From positions 1 through 64,000 of the forward strand of contig JBLNEW010000012.1 in the NCBI GenBank assembly GCA_050263095.1: a stretch of DNA of 64,000 bases. The letters are read 5' to 3'. Under the pieces are notes generated by a model. That model ran no database searches. It saw nothing but the letters and a program-made list of their open reading frames with translations, and had not been told where the DNA came from. Positions 1 to 8,500 of the stretch are shown piece after piece; the first letter of the stretch is position 1; every line of letters begins with the position of its first letter. Source of the stretch: FEB-35 sp050263095 (GTDB lineage Bacteria > Desulfobacterota > Deferrimicrobia > Deferrimicrobiales > Deferrimicrobiaceae). The position numbers and the translations under genes were made by a program.

Positions 1-1642
1 CGTCGTCCCGGGCGCCCTCCCTCCTGACGGCCGCGGAAATGTCCCGCCAGGCACGCCGCACGGCCGCATCATCGCCCGCGCCGAGGACGACTCCGCCGAT
101 GTCGCTTTTGTGCGTGACGTCGGGTGAGTTCATCTTAACGGCTACCGGGTAACCGATTTCCCGGGCCGCCGCCGCGGCCTCCTCTTCGCTTCTCGCCTGC
201 CGCGAGGGGACCACCGGAAATCCCGCCTCCGAAAGCAGCCGCATCGATTCGGCGGGGGTGAGGGCATTGCCGGCGGCTCCTTCCGTCTTCTGGGCGGCCT
301 GCGTTTCGGGGGCGCGGGGAAACTTCCCTCGGTTGAAGCGGGCGTGGCAGGAAAGGGCCCGCACTGCCCGTTCCGGCGTCGGAAACACGGCTATCTTCCT
401 TTCGTGCAGAAGCGCCCGCTCCGCCCGTTCGACCTCCGCCCCGCCCAGGTAGGCTACGAGCTCGCAGCGTCCGGGCGTGATCACTCCGCTCGCCCCCGGT
501 ATCGGGTCGCCGAATATAGGCATTACGACATCGTAACGGCCGGCGGAAGCCTCAAGCACCTTCCCGTACCGCTCGGCGTCGGTGTCGCCGGTAAGATCCA
601 GGGGATTACCGACGATGCAGTGCGAGGGAAGCATCTCCTTCAGCCGCGCTGCGAGATCTGGCGGCAGGGACGTGACCCTGAACCCCTCTTCTTCCGCGAC
701 GTCGGTGGCTATGATCGCGGACCCGCCCGAGCTCGTGACGATCAGCATCCGGGGGCCTTCCGGCGGAGGAAGGTAGGCAAGCGCCTTCGAAAAGTCGTAC
801 AGATCCTCAAGCGAGGATGCCCTGTGCACCCCGAACTGCCGGAACACCGCGTCGTAGATCTCGTCCCTGCCGGCAAGCGAACGGGTGTGCGACTCCGCCG
901 CCTTTCTTCCCCGCTCCGTCCGCCCGGCCTTGAATATCACGAGCGGTTTTTTGCACTTGCGTATAGCCGCGAGGAACTTTCCGGCGTCCTTGACCCCTTC
1001 TATGTATAAGGAAACCACTTTCGTGTCCGCATCTTCGGCGAAGAATTCGATAAGGTCCGCCTCGTCCACGTCCGCCCGGTTTCCCATGCTGACGAACGCC
1101 GAGAAGCCCAGCCGGTCCTCCGACGCCCAGTCGATCATGGCGGCGCCGACCGTTCCGCTCTGGGAAACGAACGCGATGTCCCCCCGCCGCGTCAAGAGCG
1201 GCCAGGAGGCGCATAATCCGTGGACCGGGTAGTTGACTCCCTGGCAGTTCGGGCCCACCACCCGTATGCCGCAATGCGCCGCGTTCCGTGCAAGTTCCGC
1301 CTGGAGGGCCGCTCCCTCCTCTCCCGATTCGGCGAAGCCGCCGCTTATCACTATCGCGGCCCGGACTTTTCGCTCTCCCAGTTGAAGAATTGTCCCGGGC
1401 ACCAACCTGGCCGGAATGATCAGGACCGCCAGGTCCGTGCCGGCCGGCAGGTCGGCCGCCGATTTCAGGGAGGCCCTTCCCAGCACCGTCTCCCCTTTAG
1501 GGTTGACGGGCAATATCTCGCCGCGGAAACCGGCCTCCACGATGTTCCTGAAGATCTGGAAACCCATCTTTTCGGGATTGGAAGAAGCGCCGATTACGGC
1601 CAGACGCTCGGGGCGGAACAGTGGCGCAAGCGAGCCGGACAT
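1..1642 (-). CDS. ADP-forming acyl-CoA synthetase, fused alpha-beta type (C-terminus cut by window edge)
   Basis: Interconverts an acyl-CoA plus ADP and phosphate with the free acid, CoA and ATP in the cytoplasm (acetate:CoA ligase, ADP-forming / Pat-like family). Reading leftward from an ATG at 1642 the frame stays open to base 1, giving 547 codons. The order is a CoA-binding Rossmann domain (start MSGSLAPLFRPERLAVIGAS), succinyl-CoA-ligase-like domains (SQSGTVGAAMIDW; TSSGGSAIIATD), then the start of an ATP-grasp domain (SPDVTHKSDIGGVVLG) where the window ends. The family's phosphorylated histidine sits in SHTRSLAG (His252); the usual form is SHTGSLAG, so the Arg is unusual. The Shine-Dalgarno site is weak. 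The gene lies just beyond the cold-shock gene's terminator and so probably has its own promoter. Substrate unknown. Confidence 0.9.
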   Translation of the reverse strand, partial: MSGSLAPLFRPERLAVIGASSNPEKMGFQIFRNIVEAGFRGEILPVNPKGETVLGRASLKSAADLPAGTDLAVLIIPARLVPGTILQLGERKVRAAIVISGGFAESGEEGAALQAELARNAAHCGIRVVGPNCQGVNYPVHGLCASWPLLTRRGDIAFVSQSGTVGAAMIDWASEDRLGFSAFVSMGNRADVDEADLIEFFAEDADTKVVSLYIEGVKDAGKFLAAIRKCKKPLVIFKAGRTERGRKAAESHTRSLAGRDEIYDAVFRQFGVHRASSLEDLYDFSKALAYLPPPEGPRMLIVTSSGGSAIIATDVAEEEGFRVTSLPPDLAARLKEMLPSHCIVGNPLDLTGDTDAERYGKVLEASAGRYDVVMPIFGDPIPGASGVITPGRCELVAYLGGAEVERAERALLHERKIAVFPTPERAVRALSCHARFNRGKFPRAPETQAAQKTEGAAGNALTPAESMRLLSEAGFPVVPSRQARSEEEAAAAAREIGYPVAVKMNSPDVTHKSDIGGVVLGAGDDAAVRRAWRDISAAVRREGARDD

Positions 1643-1695
1643 TGGGCACCGCCGAATTATATTTTTCACAATCTAGCAAAGGGGTGGGGAAAAAG

Positions 1696-1730
1696 AAAGG
1701 CGCCTCCGGACCTTTGCCCGGGGCGCCTTT
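1696..1730 (-). terminator. Intrinsic terminator of the first cold-shock gene
   Basis: A perfect 9-bp inverted repeat (AAAGGCGCC / GGCGCCTTT) with a 17-nt loop is followed on the minus strand by CTTTTTC. It lies 22 bp after the cold-shock stop codon and before the acyl-CoA synthetase start. Confidence 0.8.
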
Positions 1731-1752
1731 TCGTGCCTGTATGGCGTTCGGG

Positions 1753-1956
1753 TTACATTACTTTGCGGACGTTTGCCGCCTTCTTGCCCTTCGGTCCCGC
1801 GGTCACTTCGAACTCGACCTTCTGCCCCTCGGCAAGCGAGCGGAAGCCGTCGCCTGAAATCTCGCTGAAGTGAACGAAGATATCCTCGCCCTCGTCCTGC
1901 GTGATGAAACCGTAACCTTTCGCATCGTTGAACCACTTGACCGTTCCTGTTGCCAT
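1753..1956 (-). CDS. Cold-shock protein, CspA family
   Basis: A 67-residue single cold-shock domain, the normal family length. It binds single-stranded RNA or DNA and melts secondary structure. Both RNA-binding motifs are present: RNP1 as KGYGFITQ and RNP2 as DIFVHF, after the typical N-terminus MATGTVKWFN. I chose the ATG at 1956 because AAAAAGGAGA precedes it by 6 nt and the frame upstream of it has no cold-shock homology. The gene is monocistronic: it has its own promoter-like region, leader hairpin and terminator. A close paralogue lies at 20168-20371. Confidence 0.97.
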   Translation of the reverse strand: MATGTVKWFNDAKGYGFITQDEGEDIFVHFSEISGDGFRSLAEGQKVEFEVTAGPKGKKAANVRKVM

Positions 1957-1974
1957 GCTGCTCTCCTTTTTGTT

Positions 1975-1991
1975 TCGACCCGTCGGGTCGA
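1975..1991 (-). promoter_or_regulatory. Leader hairpin upstream of the first cold-shock gene
   Basis: A 7-bp perfect inverted repeat (TCGACCC, 3-nt loop, GGGTCGA) sits a few bases upstream of the Shine-Dalgarno site. CspA-type mRNAs are often controlled through leader structure; a regulatory role here is inference. Confidence 0.4.
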
Positions 1992-2110
1992 TCGTTTGGG
2001 GCGGTGCGCAGCCCCTCTGCGTTCGGCCCGTCAGGATGGAACAAAACCCCGCGCACATTCTCGGCGCTGCGGAACGTCCGGACAAGGGACCGAAAGAATT
2101 AACCGATTTC

Positions 2111-2139
2111 TAAGTAATGGAATCCGTCCGTGTTGTCAA
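2111..2139 (-). promoter_or_regulatory. Candidate promoter of the first cold-shock gene
   Basis: On the minus strand a perfect TTGACA (2134-2139) is followed after 17 bp by TACTTA (2111-2116), a poor -10 element. A start near 2105 would leave a leader of about 150 nt, typical of cspA-like genes. Confidence 0.4.
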
Positions 2140-2151
2140 TATAAATTACGG

Positions 2152-2391
2152 TCAGCCGGCGGAGAGCGCGATCGGATAATCCTTCGAGTATCGTTCGCGC
2201 TCCAGCGTGGAATCGGAGCCAATGATGATTATGTCGCCCGGCCCCCGCGAGAAAATTTTCTGCGCCAGCTTGGCCAGTCCAAGCCGGTTCATGCTGCGAC
2301 GGCTCCTGCGGAACTCCAGTATCGAGCCGATGCATATCGGGTCGTTCCCGGGGAGATCGATCCTGTAGACGGGATAGCCGTACATGGTCAT
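2152..2391 (-). CDS. Small conserved-looking protein of unknown function
   Basis: A 79-residue protein starting MTMYGYPVYRIDLPG, with a basic middle (EFRRSRRSM) and a hydrophobic beta-like segment (GDIIIIGSDS). I do not recognise a family. The frame extends upstream to a TTG at 2436 with no ribosome site. The ATG at 2391 has a weak GGGAAG upstream, and a further ATG lies two codons in. It is probably real because its codon choice matches the neighbours and no other frame here is better. It has no cysteine pair, signal peptide or membrane segment. It lies directly upstream of the cold-shock promoter. Confidence 0.5.
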   Translation of the reverse strand: MTMYGYPVYRIDLPGNDPICIGSILEFRRSRRSMNRLGLAKLAQKIFSRGPGDIIIIGSDSTLERERYSKDYPIALSAG

Positions 2392-2694
2392 GGGATGCCT
2401 GTCTTCCCGCGCGGTTTCATGTATTTGCCGAAACAATAACTTATTTTACGACCAAAGACGAAGCAACTATCAGACCATGGGCCCGGCATAGAAAAACCAA
2501 TTTATTATCGGGATGATCTTAATCGGCACCCTCACGGATAAAACGAAAATGAGTAAATTATTACCTAAAAAATATACAAATCCATGTCAAAAACAGGAAA
2601 ATAAGTCAACACTGACACACCTTTCCCTACATATTGCGCAGATTTTTTTTTAACCGGATCGAGGAATCGTTTCCAACCGACAGGAATCCAAAAA

Positions 2695-2718
2695 ACGGTA
2701 TATTACCGTATATTACGG
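2695..2718. promoter_or_regulatory. Two overlapping palindromes, candidate operator
   Basis: ACGGTA-TAT-TACCGT (2695-2709) overlaps CCGTA-TAT-TACGG (2706-2718). Both are perfect inverted repeats with the same TAT centre. They lie 42-65 bp upstream of the proposed TTG start at 2760. Such spacing suits a dimeric repressor (TetR, FadR or GntR style), but no regulator gene is adjacent. Confidence 0.45.
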
Positions 2719-2746
2719 AAGAACTTCATGCCTGTAATCCCGCTCC

Positions 2747-2752
2747 AGGAGG
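2747..2752 (+). promoter_or_regulatory. Strong ribosome binding site selecting a TTG start
   Basis: A perfect AGGAGG is placed 7 nt before TTG at 2760, which is in frame with the reductase-hydratase gene. The later ATG codons at 2817 and 2841 have no comparable site. Confidence 0.7.
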
Positions 2753-2759
2753 AAATCCA

Positions 2760-5522
2760 TTGAACGGACCGAGCCCACCGCCAGGCGGCCCTTGGCCCCT
2801 TGGCGCGCCGCCCAGGATGGGAACGCAGCTTCCAGCAAAAATGGTTGCGCTGACGATCCACAGGGACAGGTACGGTCCTCCGTCCGACTCGCTGCATTGC
2901 GAAACCATCCCGGCCCCGCGCCTCCTTCCCTCGGACGCCAAACGGGTGCTTGTTGCAGTACTTGCCACGGGACCCAACTTCAACACCAATTTCGCATCCC
3001 TGGGGCTTCCGGTACCCGTGTTCGGCCGCGGCGATACCGCAAGCGTGCACGTGCCGGGCAGCGACGCGCTCGGAATCGTCGTCGATGCCGGCGCCTCGGT
3101 AACGCGCGTAAAGGCCGGCCAGGCGGTCATCCTCGATTCCTGGACCGGGAGGAATATCCGCGGATACGAGACGCACGACGGGTTCAATGCCCAATTGGCG
3201 GTCGTCGACGAGGAGCGCGCCGTTCCTCTCCCGGCGCCCTTGAGGCGCTACACTCCCGAGCGGCTCGCCGCGATGCTGCTCACCTTCGGCACGGCGTACC
3301 GCGCGGTAGTCGAACGCCTCCGTGTCTCCCCGGGCGACTCGGTCCTGGTCATGGGCGGCGGAAAAGGAACCAGCTTCGCCGGCGCCCAGATCGCGAAGAC
3401 CCTGGGGGCACGAGTCATTCTTGCAGGGTCCAACCCGGATCTTGCCGGATCGTTGATCGCCCGGAGGATGGCTGACGCATTCGTCGACCGCAGGGGGATA
3501 CCGGCCGAGGTCTTCGGCGCCGTGCCGGCAGGCGAGGATTTCGACGCATGGAAGCTCAGGACCGGGCCGTTCCGCCGCGCCGTCCTCGAAGCGAACGGAG
3601 GGCGTCCGGTCGACGCGGTATTCGAACACACGGGCGGGGCCAATTTCCCGCTCCTCGTCTCCTCCCTCGCGGAAAACGGGCGCATCGTCTTTTTCGGCGC
3701 CACAGGAGCGGGCCTTCGGGGCGAATACAAGGAGACGTTCTTCTACAACGGCCGCCGGTTCGTCATGGACGCCCGGTGGGTCTGGATGCGGCAGAAACAG
3801 ATCCTCTTCCGCAAGGCAAGTCCGGATGCCATCCTCGGCGAGATCGGGCTTCCGCCGGGGCGCAGGGGGCTGGTCTGGGGAGCCGACGCCTACGCGCGCA
3901 GGTTCGCGAGCGCCGCACTTTCCCGCGGCGCGGAAGTCGCCGTCATCGCATCGGTGAAGCGGGAGAAGCGCGGTATATCGGAACTCCGGCGGATGGGGAT
4001 ACCGCCGAAGAACATGCTGGACCGCGACCTCTTTACCCTTCCCGAGGACATGCCGGACCCGCTGACTTCGGACGGGCGCCTCAATCCGGAATACGCCGCC
4101 GGATTCATGAAGCATGCCCAGGCTCTCGGGAAGGCGCTCTGGGGGATATTCGGGCCGCGGAACAGTCCGGATTTCGTTGTCGAGCGCCCGGACCAGAGCA
4201 CGATGCACTTCAGCTCCTTCGTCGTTCGCGATTACGACGAGGCGGACGCCTTCAGGAGCGGTCATATAGTCGTGCGCGGTCCGTCGGACCTTTCCATCCT
4301 GGGATCCCACATGTACGATTCGTCGCAGGCGGCGGAGGTCATGCGGCTGATCGCCGGAGGCAGGCTTGCGATCGAGCAGGACGACCTGGAAGTGGCCGCC
4401 CTCTCCGGGCTCCCGGAGCTGCAGCAGATGATGCTTTCCGGGACGATGAGGAAGCCGAAGGGCGTCGCCCTCGTCCAGGCGGACCGCCCGGGCAGGCCGA
4501 TTTCGGAATACGAAGACATGTTTTTGGGAGAAAGACTTCGCGCCGCCGATCCCGCGCAGGGCCGGTTCATCGGCCTTCGCCTTCTTGACGATGTGGCCGT
4601 TCTCACACTCACCAGGCCCGACGCGCTGAACGCTCTGAGCGAAGAGCTTCTTTCGCAGCTTGCGGCCGTCGTAAGGGAAATCCGCGACCTGGGCACCGTA
4701 GAAGGGAGGCCGGTGCGCGCCCTGATCCTGACCGGCGCGGGACGGTCGTTCGTGGCGGGCGCGGACGTCAAGGAGTTCCTCTCTAAACCGGGCGACGCGA
4801 TCGGTGCGCTCGCCGCGAAGAACATCGCCGTATTCACGGAGCTGGAAGGCTTGCCGGTGCCCGTCATCGCGGTCGTCGACGGATTCGCCCTCGGCGGCGG
4901 CAACGAGCTCGCCATGAGCGCCCATTACCGGATCGTCACCGAAAACGCGAGCCTCGGCCAGCCTGAAGTGAAGCTGGGCATCATTCCCGGCTACGGCGGG
5001 CTGCAGCGTCTCCCCAGGCTGGTGGGCCCCTGGAAGGCGGCCGGCATGTGCGTCAACGGAGAGCCCGTGGACGGCCACGAGGCGGTCGAAATAGGGCTTG
5101 CCGACGAATTCCGTCCTTCGGCCGTCGCGCTCGACCGCGCCGTCCGCCTGGCCAGGGACGCCGTATCCGGGGCCAATCCCCTTCCCCGCAGGAACTGGGA
5201 CGGCGACGGGGCGAAGCAGAAGGAAGCGCTCGTCCGTATGTTCGCGATGCAGGAAGTGCGGGATCTGCTGTCCGCCCCCGTGCCCGATTCCGCGCGATCG
5301 GGGGACCTTCGGGCTGCGCGCATGGCTGCGGGCAAGGCGGCGCTCCAGGCGATGCTGTACGGATACGACAACGGCTTCGCCGCCGGCCTCGCGAACGACG
5401 CCCGCGCGTTCGGGGAGGTGACCGCCTCGCCTGCCGGCCAGGAATGGGTGCGCCGGTTCCTCGAGAAGGATCCCCGCCAGTCCTCATTTCTCACGCTCCT
5501 GCGGATCCCGGAGGCGCCATGA
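2760..5522 (+). CDS. Fusion of two crotonyl-CoA-reductase-like (MDR) domains and an enoyl-CoA hydratase
   Basis: A 920-residue cytoplasmic fusion. Residues about 30-360 form a medium-chain reductase domain with a cofactor loop GGGKGTSFAG (199-208) and WMRQK (342-346), the latter characteristic of crotonyl-CoA reductase/carboxylase and acrylyl-CoA reductase. Residues about 370-600 resemble a second, poorer MDR half. Residues about 601-800 are a crotonase domain with both catalytic glutamates: Glu716 in GGGNELAMS and Glu736 in GQPEVKLG, 20 apart as in rat crotonase. Together they suggest hydration/dehydration and NAD(P)H reduction of a short 2-enoyl-CoA. The start is TTG at 2760, chosen for its AGGAGG site. 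The stop overlaps the next gene's start by 4 nt (ATGA), so the two are coupled. Substrate is not known; acrylyl-CoA or crotonyl-CoA is inference. Confidence 0.85.
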   Translation: MNGPSPPPGGPWPLGAPPRMGTQLPAKMVALTIHRDRYGPPSDSLHCETIPAPRLLPSDAKRVLVAVLATGPNFNTNFASLGLPVPVFGRGDTASVHVPGSDALGIVVDAGASVTRVKAGQAVILDSWTGRNIRGYETHDGFNAQLAVVDEERAVPLPAPLRRYTPERLAAMLLTFGTAYRAVVERLRVSPGDSVLVMGGGKGTSFAGAQIAKTLGARVILAGSNPDLAGSLIARRMADAFVDRRGIPAEVFGAVPAGEDFDAWKLRTGPFRRAVLEANGGRPVDAVFEHTGGANFPLLVSSLAENGRIVFFGATGAGLRGEYKETFFYNGRRFVMDARWVWMRQKQILFRKASPDAILGEIGLPPGRRGLVWGADAYARRFASAALSRGAEVAVIASVKREKRGISELRRMGIPPKNMLDRDLFTLPEDMPDPLTSDGRLNPEYAAGFMKHAQALGKALWGIFGPRNSPDFVVERPDQSTMHFSSFVVRDYDEADAFRSGHIVVRGPSDLSILGSHMYDSSQAAEVMRLIAGGRLAIEQDDLEVAALSGLPELQQMMLSGTMRKPKGVALVQADRPGRPISEYEDMFLGERLRAADPAQGRFIGLRLLDDVAVLTLTRPDALNALSEELLSQLAAVVREIRDLGTVEGRPVRALILTGAGRSFVAGADVKEFLSKPGDAIGALAAKNIAVFTELEGLPVPVIAVVDGFALGGGNELAMSAHYRIVTENASLGQPEVKLGIIPGYGGLQRLPRLVGPWKAAGMCVNGEPVDGHEAVEIGLADEFRPSAVALDRAVRLARDAVSGANPLPRRNWDGDGAKQKEALVRMFAMQEVRDLLSAPVPDSARSGDLRAARMAAGKAALQAMLYGYDNGFAAGLANDARAFGEVTASPAGQEWVRRFLEKDPRQSSFLTLLRIPEAP

Positions 5523-8500
5523 CGGAAAACCGTCCGATTTCCAAGAAAGCACCCGGCGACCGACCGCTCGCATTCGACGAGATCGGCCGGATCGCCGCCA
5601 TGATCATGGAAAAGGAGCACGAAGGGAAGCTTTCGGACCTCCCTGCCGGCGTGATGAAGGAGGTCCTGTCCATACTGCGCGAGCGCGAGGTCCCGGAATC
5701 CGTGGGATCTCTTGTGCCGGCCGCCCGCGGCAGGATCGGAGAGCGCGTCGCGCGCCTCCTCCAGAAAGGGGAAATCCGCATCTGCGTGGTCGATTTCGAG
5801 GATGAAACCGGATTTCCGAGGGAGCACGCGCGCCCGGCGTACGAGGTGCTCCTTGTCCGCAAGGGCAAGCAACTCCTGTGGCTCGGGAAAAAAAAGCTGC
5901 TGGAGGGAGGGGATGCCGAGCCTTGCATATTCCTGACCAAGGCTTTCCTTTCGAAAACGCGGTCGCGTCCGCACCTCCTCCTGCAGGCCATCCTCCACCC
6001 CGTGGTGGAATGGGTCTTCGGGATGCCCCACATGGTCGCGGTGCTGTGCGAATCGGCGTATAACGCGAACGGCGCCGCAACGGACGGCGACGAAGTCAGC
6101 GACATCAACAGGTTCATCGCCGAGGAGGCCGGGCGGGAGCGGGATTTCTCCTACTTCGACCGCATCCTCGGGACTTCATACGAGCCTGACGAGTTCCGCA
6201 TGGATGAGCTGTCATCGGCGTTCGGCGCGGACGAGCGAAGGATAGGCGAAGTGGTCTCCCGCGCCCGCGCGATGGGTGTTAACTACCGCAGGCTGGTCGA
6301 GACGGTCCTTGCCGGCACGCGCGAGGAGATCGCCCGCGAACAGGTCCTCCTGGGGCGAAGGGCCCTGGACGAAGGCGACGCGGACCGCGCGCTCCAGGTC
6401 CTGCGCAAGGTTTCGCTCTCGCCCGACACCCCGGACGGCGTCCGGGGCGAAACCGACGCCCTGATCGCCCTGGCGATCCGATCGTGCTCCCTGGATGCCG
6501 ACCCGGGGTACGAGGGGCTCCGGATGGAGGGCGGCGGCATAAAGGCGGAAGCCTGGGCGGGGCGAAAGGCGCGTGAGCTGGCGGTCCTTCTCAACGCGGC
6601 GGCCGACGTGGTGCGGAAGCAGCGTGAAGCGGCGCCATCCGGCGACGGCGGTGAATCGGGAACGGACCCGCTGGGGGAACGGGGCTCCCCCAGGGGCATA
6701 CACGTGATCGCCGACCTGGAACGCCCCTCGGCGAAGTTCATCGACGGACATGACCTGGTTCACTGGGTCTTCGACAAATCGTTCGTGGAAGCCCTTCTTG
6801 CCGGAATGACTCCGGGAAGCGCCTCGGAGGGCATCTCCGCCCTCATGGCCTGCCGCTTCGTGAGGGACGGCGCGTTCCCCGATGAAAAGCTCAAGATAGA
6901 CAAGCAGTTCGCCGTGGCGGTTAAAGGAGCGCTTGAAGGATATCGTTTCTTCCAGGCGCTTCCGAAGCAGACCCGCGACCTGATAGCCTCGTTCTGCGAA
7001 TCGAGCGGGGTGAACGATCCCCTTTACCGCCTTTTCCTCTCTCTCGGAGAGGAGACGAACCCTGCCCGCGCAAGCCACCTGATACGCCGGGTCGTCTCGC
7101 GGACCCACTCCTACAACTACGTGCGATACCCCGACACCTCGCTGGCCGGGCAGGTGGTCGTCATCACCGGAGGGGGCACCGGGATGGGAAGGGCGATCGC
7201 GCTCGAGGCCGCAAGGAGCGGGGCGAACGTCGTCATCACCGGGCGGCGGCCGTCCCCTCTGGAGGAGACCCGGGCGGACATGGACGACCTGATCCGTTTC
7301 CTCGGGCTCACCAACCAGACGCTGGTCGTGCAGGGCGACGTGAGCGATCCGAAGTACGTCGGCGAAATGTTCGAGCGGATCGAGCGGGTGTTCGGCCGGA
7401 TCGATGTCCTCTACAACAACGCAGGCGTCTCCGGGCCCGTGGAATTCGGCTCGGCGTACAGGGAGGAGCACTTCGACCAGTACAAGGACGCCGTCAACAT
7501 ACACCTCACGGGCGCGTGGCTCGCGAGCCTCGAGGCCGCGCGGCTTATGGAGGCCCAGCCGAAGGGCGGCGTGATCGTCATGGTCGGGACCTTCTACAGC
7601 GAGAGCATCCACCGGCACGTGCTTCACGCCTACCCGGGGCGGCTGCCCTACACGGCCGCCCAGTCCGCCAAGCTTGCGCTCGGCGATTACCTTGCCTGGA
7701 TGCTCGCGGACAGGAACGTCACCGTCCTGTCGCTCAACCCGGCGGCCGTGGCGACGGAGCGGATCCAGAGGGGATCCGGGGTATTCGACAAGGGCTCCAA
7801 GGCCAGGGCAAGGATAGGCAGGAAGGTATCCCCCGAGGCGCTCGAGCGGGACACCCTCGAACGGACCGTGGGGCACGAGTTCGTGCTGCCCGGGGATTTC
7901 GCTAGGGTTGCGCTGAAGGTCCAGAATATAGTTTTTCGCAGGACGATCGGCGGGCAGCGCCTTCCGATGGGCGGCGTGACCTACGAGCAGCCTCCGGGCG
8001 TCATCCCGTCGCCGGCGTCTCTGGGCCGCTACCCTGACATGGTGGGGAAGGTCGCCCTGGTCGCCCTGCACGGGGTCCAGGGAAGCGACGCCCCGCTGAT
8101 AGAAGCGTCCGCAAAGGCGCTCGCGCGTTCCGGGGCGAACGTCGTCCTCGCCGGAACCAGGCCCGAGGACCTGGAACAGCTTGCCCTCCAGATAAACTCC
8201 GCCGGGGGCGAGGGGATGGCCACCGTCTCGGCCGTGAACCTTTCGCGGCCCGCCGAGGTCCAGGAGCTTTTCGACGGCCTCCCCCGCATCGACCTGCTGC
8301 TCCATTTCACGGGAAACGTCGACTGGAAACGTCCCCTGACCCATCTTCCCTTCGAGGAATGGAACGCGTACGTGGACCGGTTCGGATTCATCCCCCGGCT
8401 CCTGTGCTGGCAGGCGGAGCGCCGCATGGACCGGGACAAGACGGGCGGCACCGTCGCCATCGTCGGCCCGGACCTCTCCGGCGTCCCCTCCATACGCGAA

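Larger units (their letters stand above)
2392..2759. other. AT-rich intergenic region upstream of the giant reductase genes
   Basis: These 368 bp contain no credible gene and are much more AT-rich than the flanks, with long A and T tracts around 2560-2650. This is the divergent control region between the small protein and the two giant plus-strand genes. It holds the overlapping palindromes described separately. Confidence 0.7.

Noticed and set aside
2703..5078. A 791-codon open frame on the minus strand opposite the reductase-hydratase gene
   Set aside because: Its translation is Arg/Pro/Gly/His-rich low-complexity shadow of a high-GC gene; the plus frame has clear MDR and crotonase motifs.
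5048..5518. Upstream extension of the giant SDR frame
   Set aside because: It lies inside the hydratase domain in another frame; the ATG at 5519 in the ATGA overlap is the natural start.
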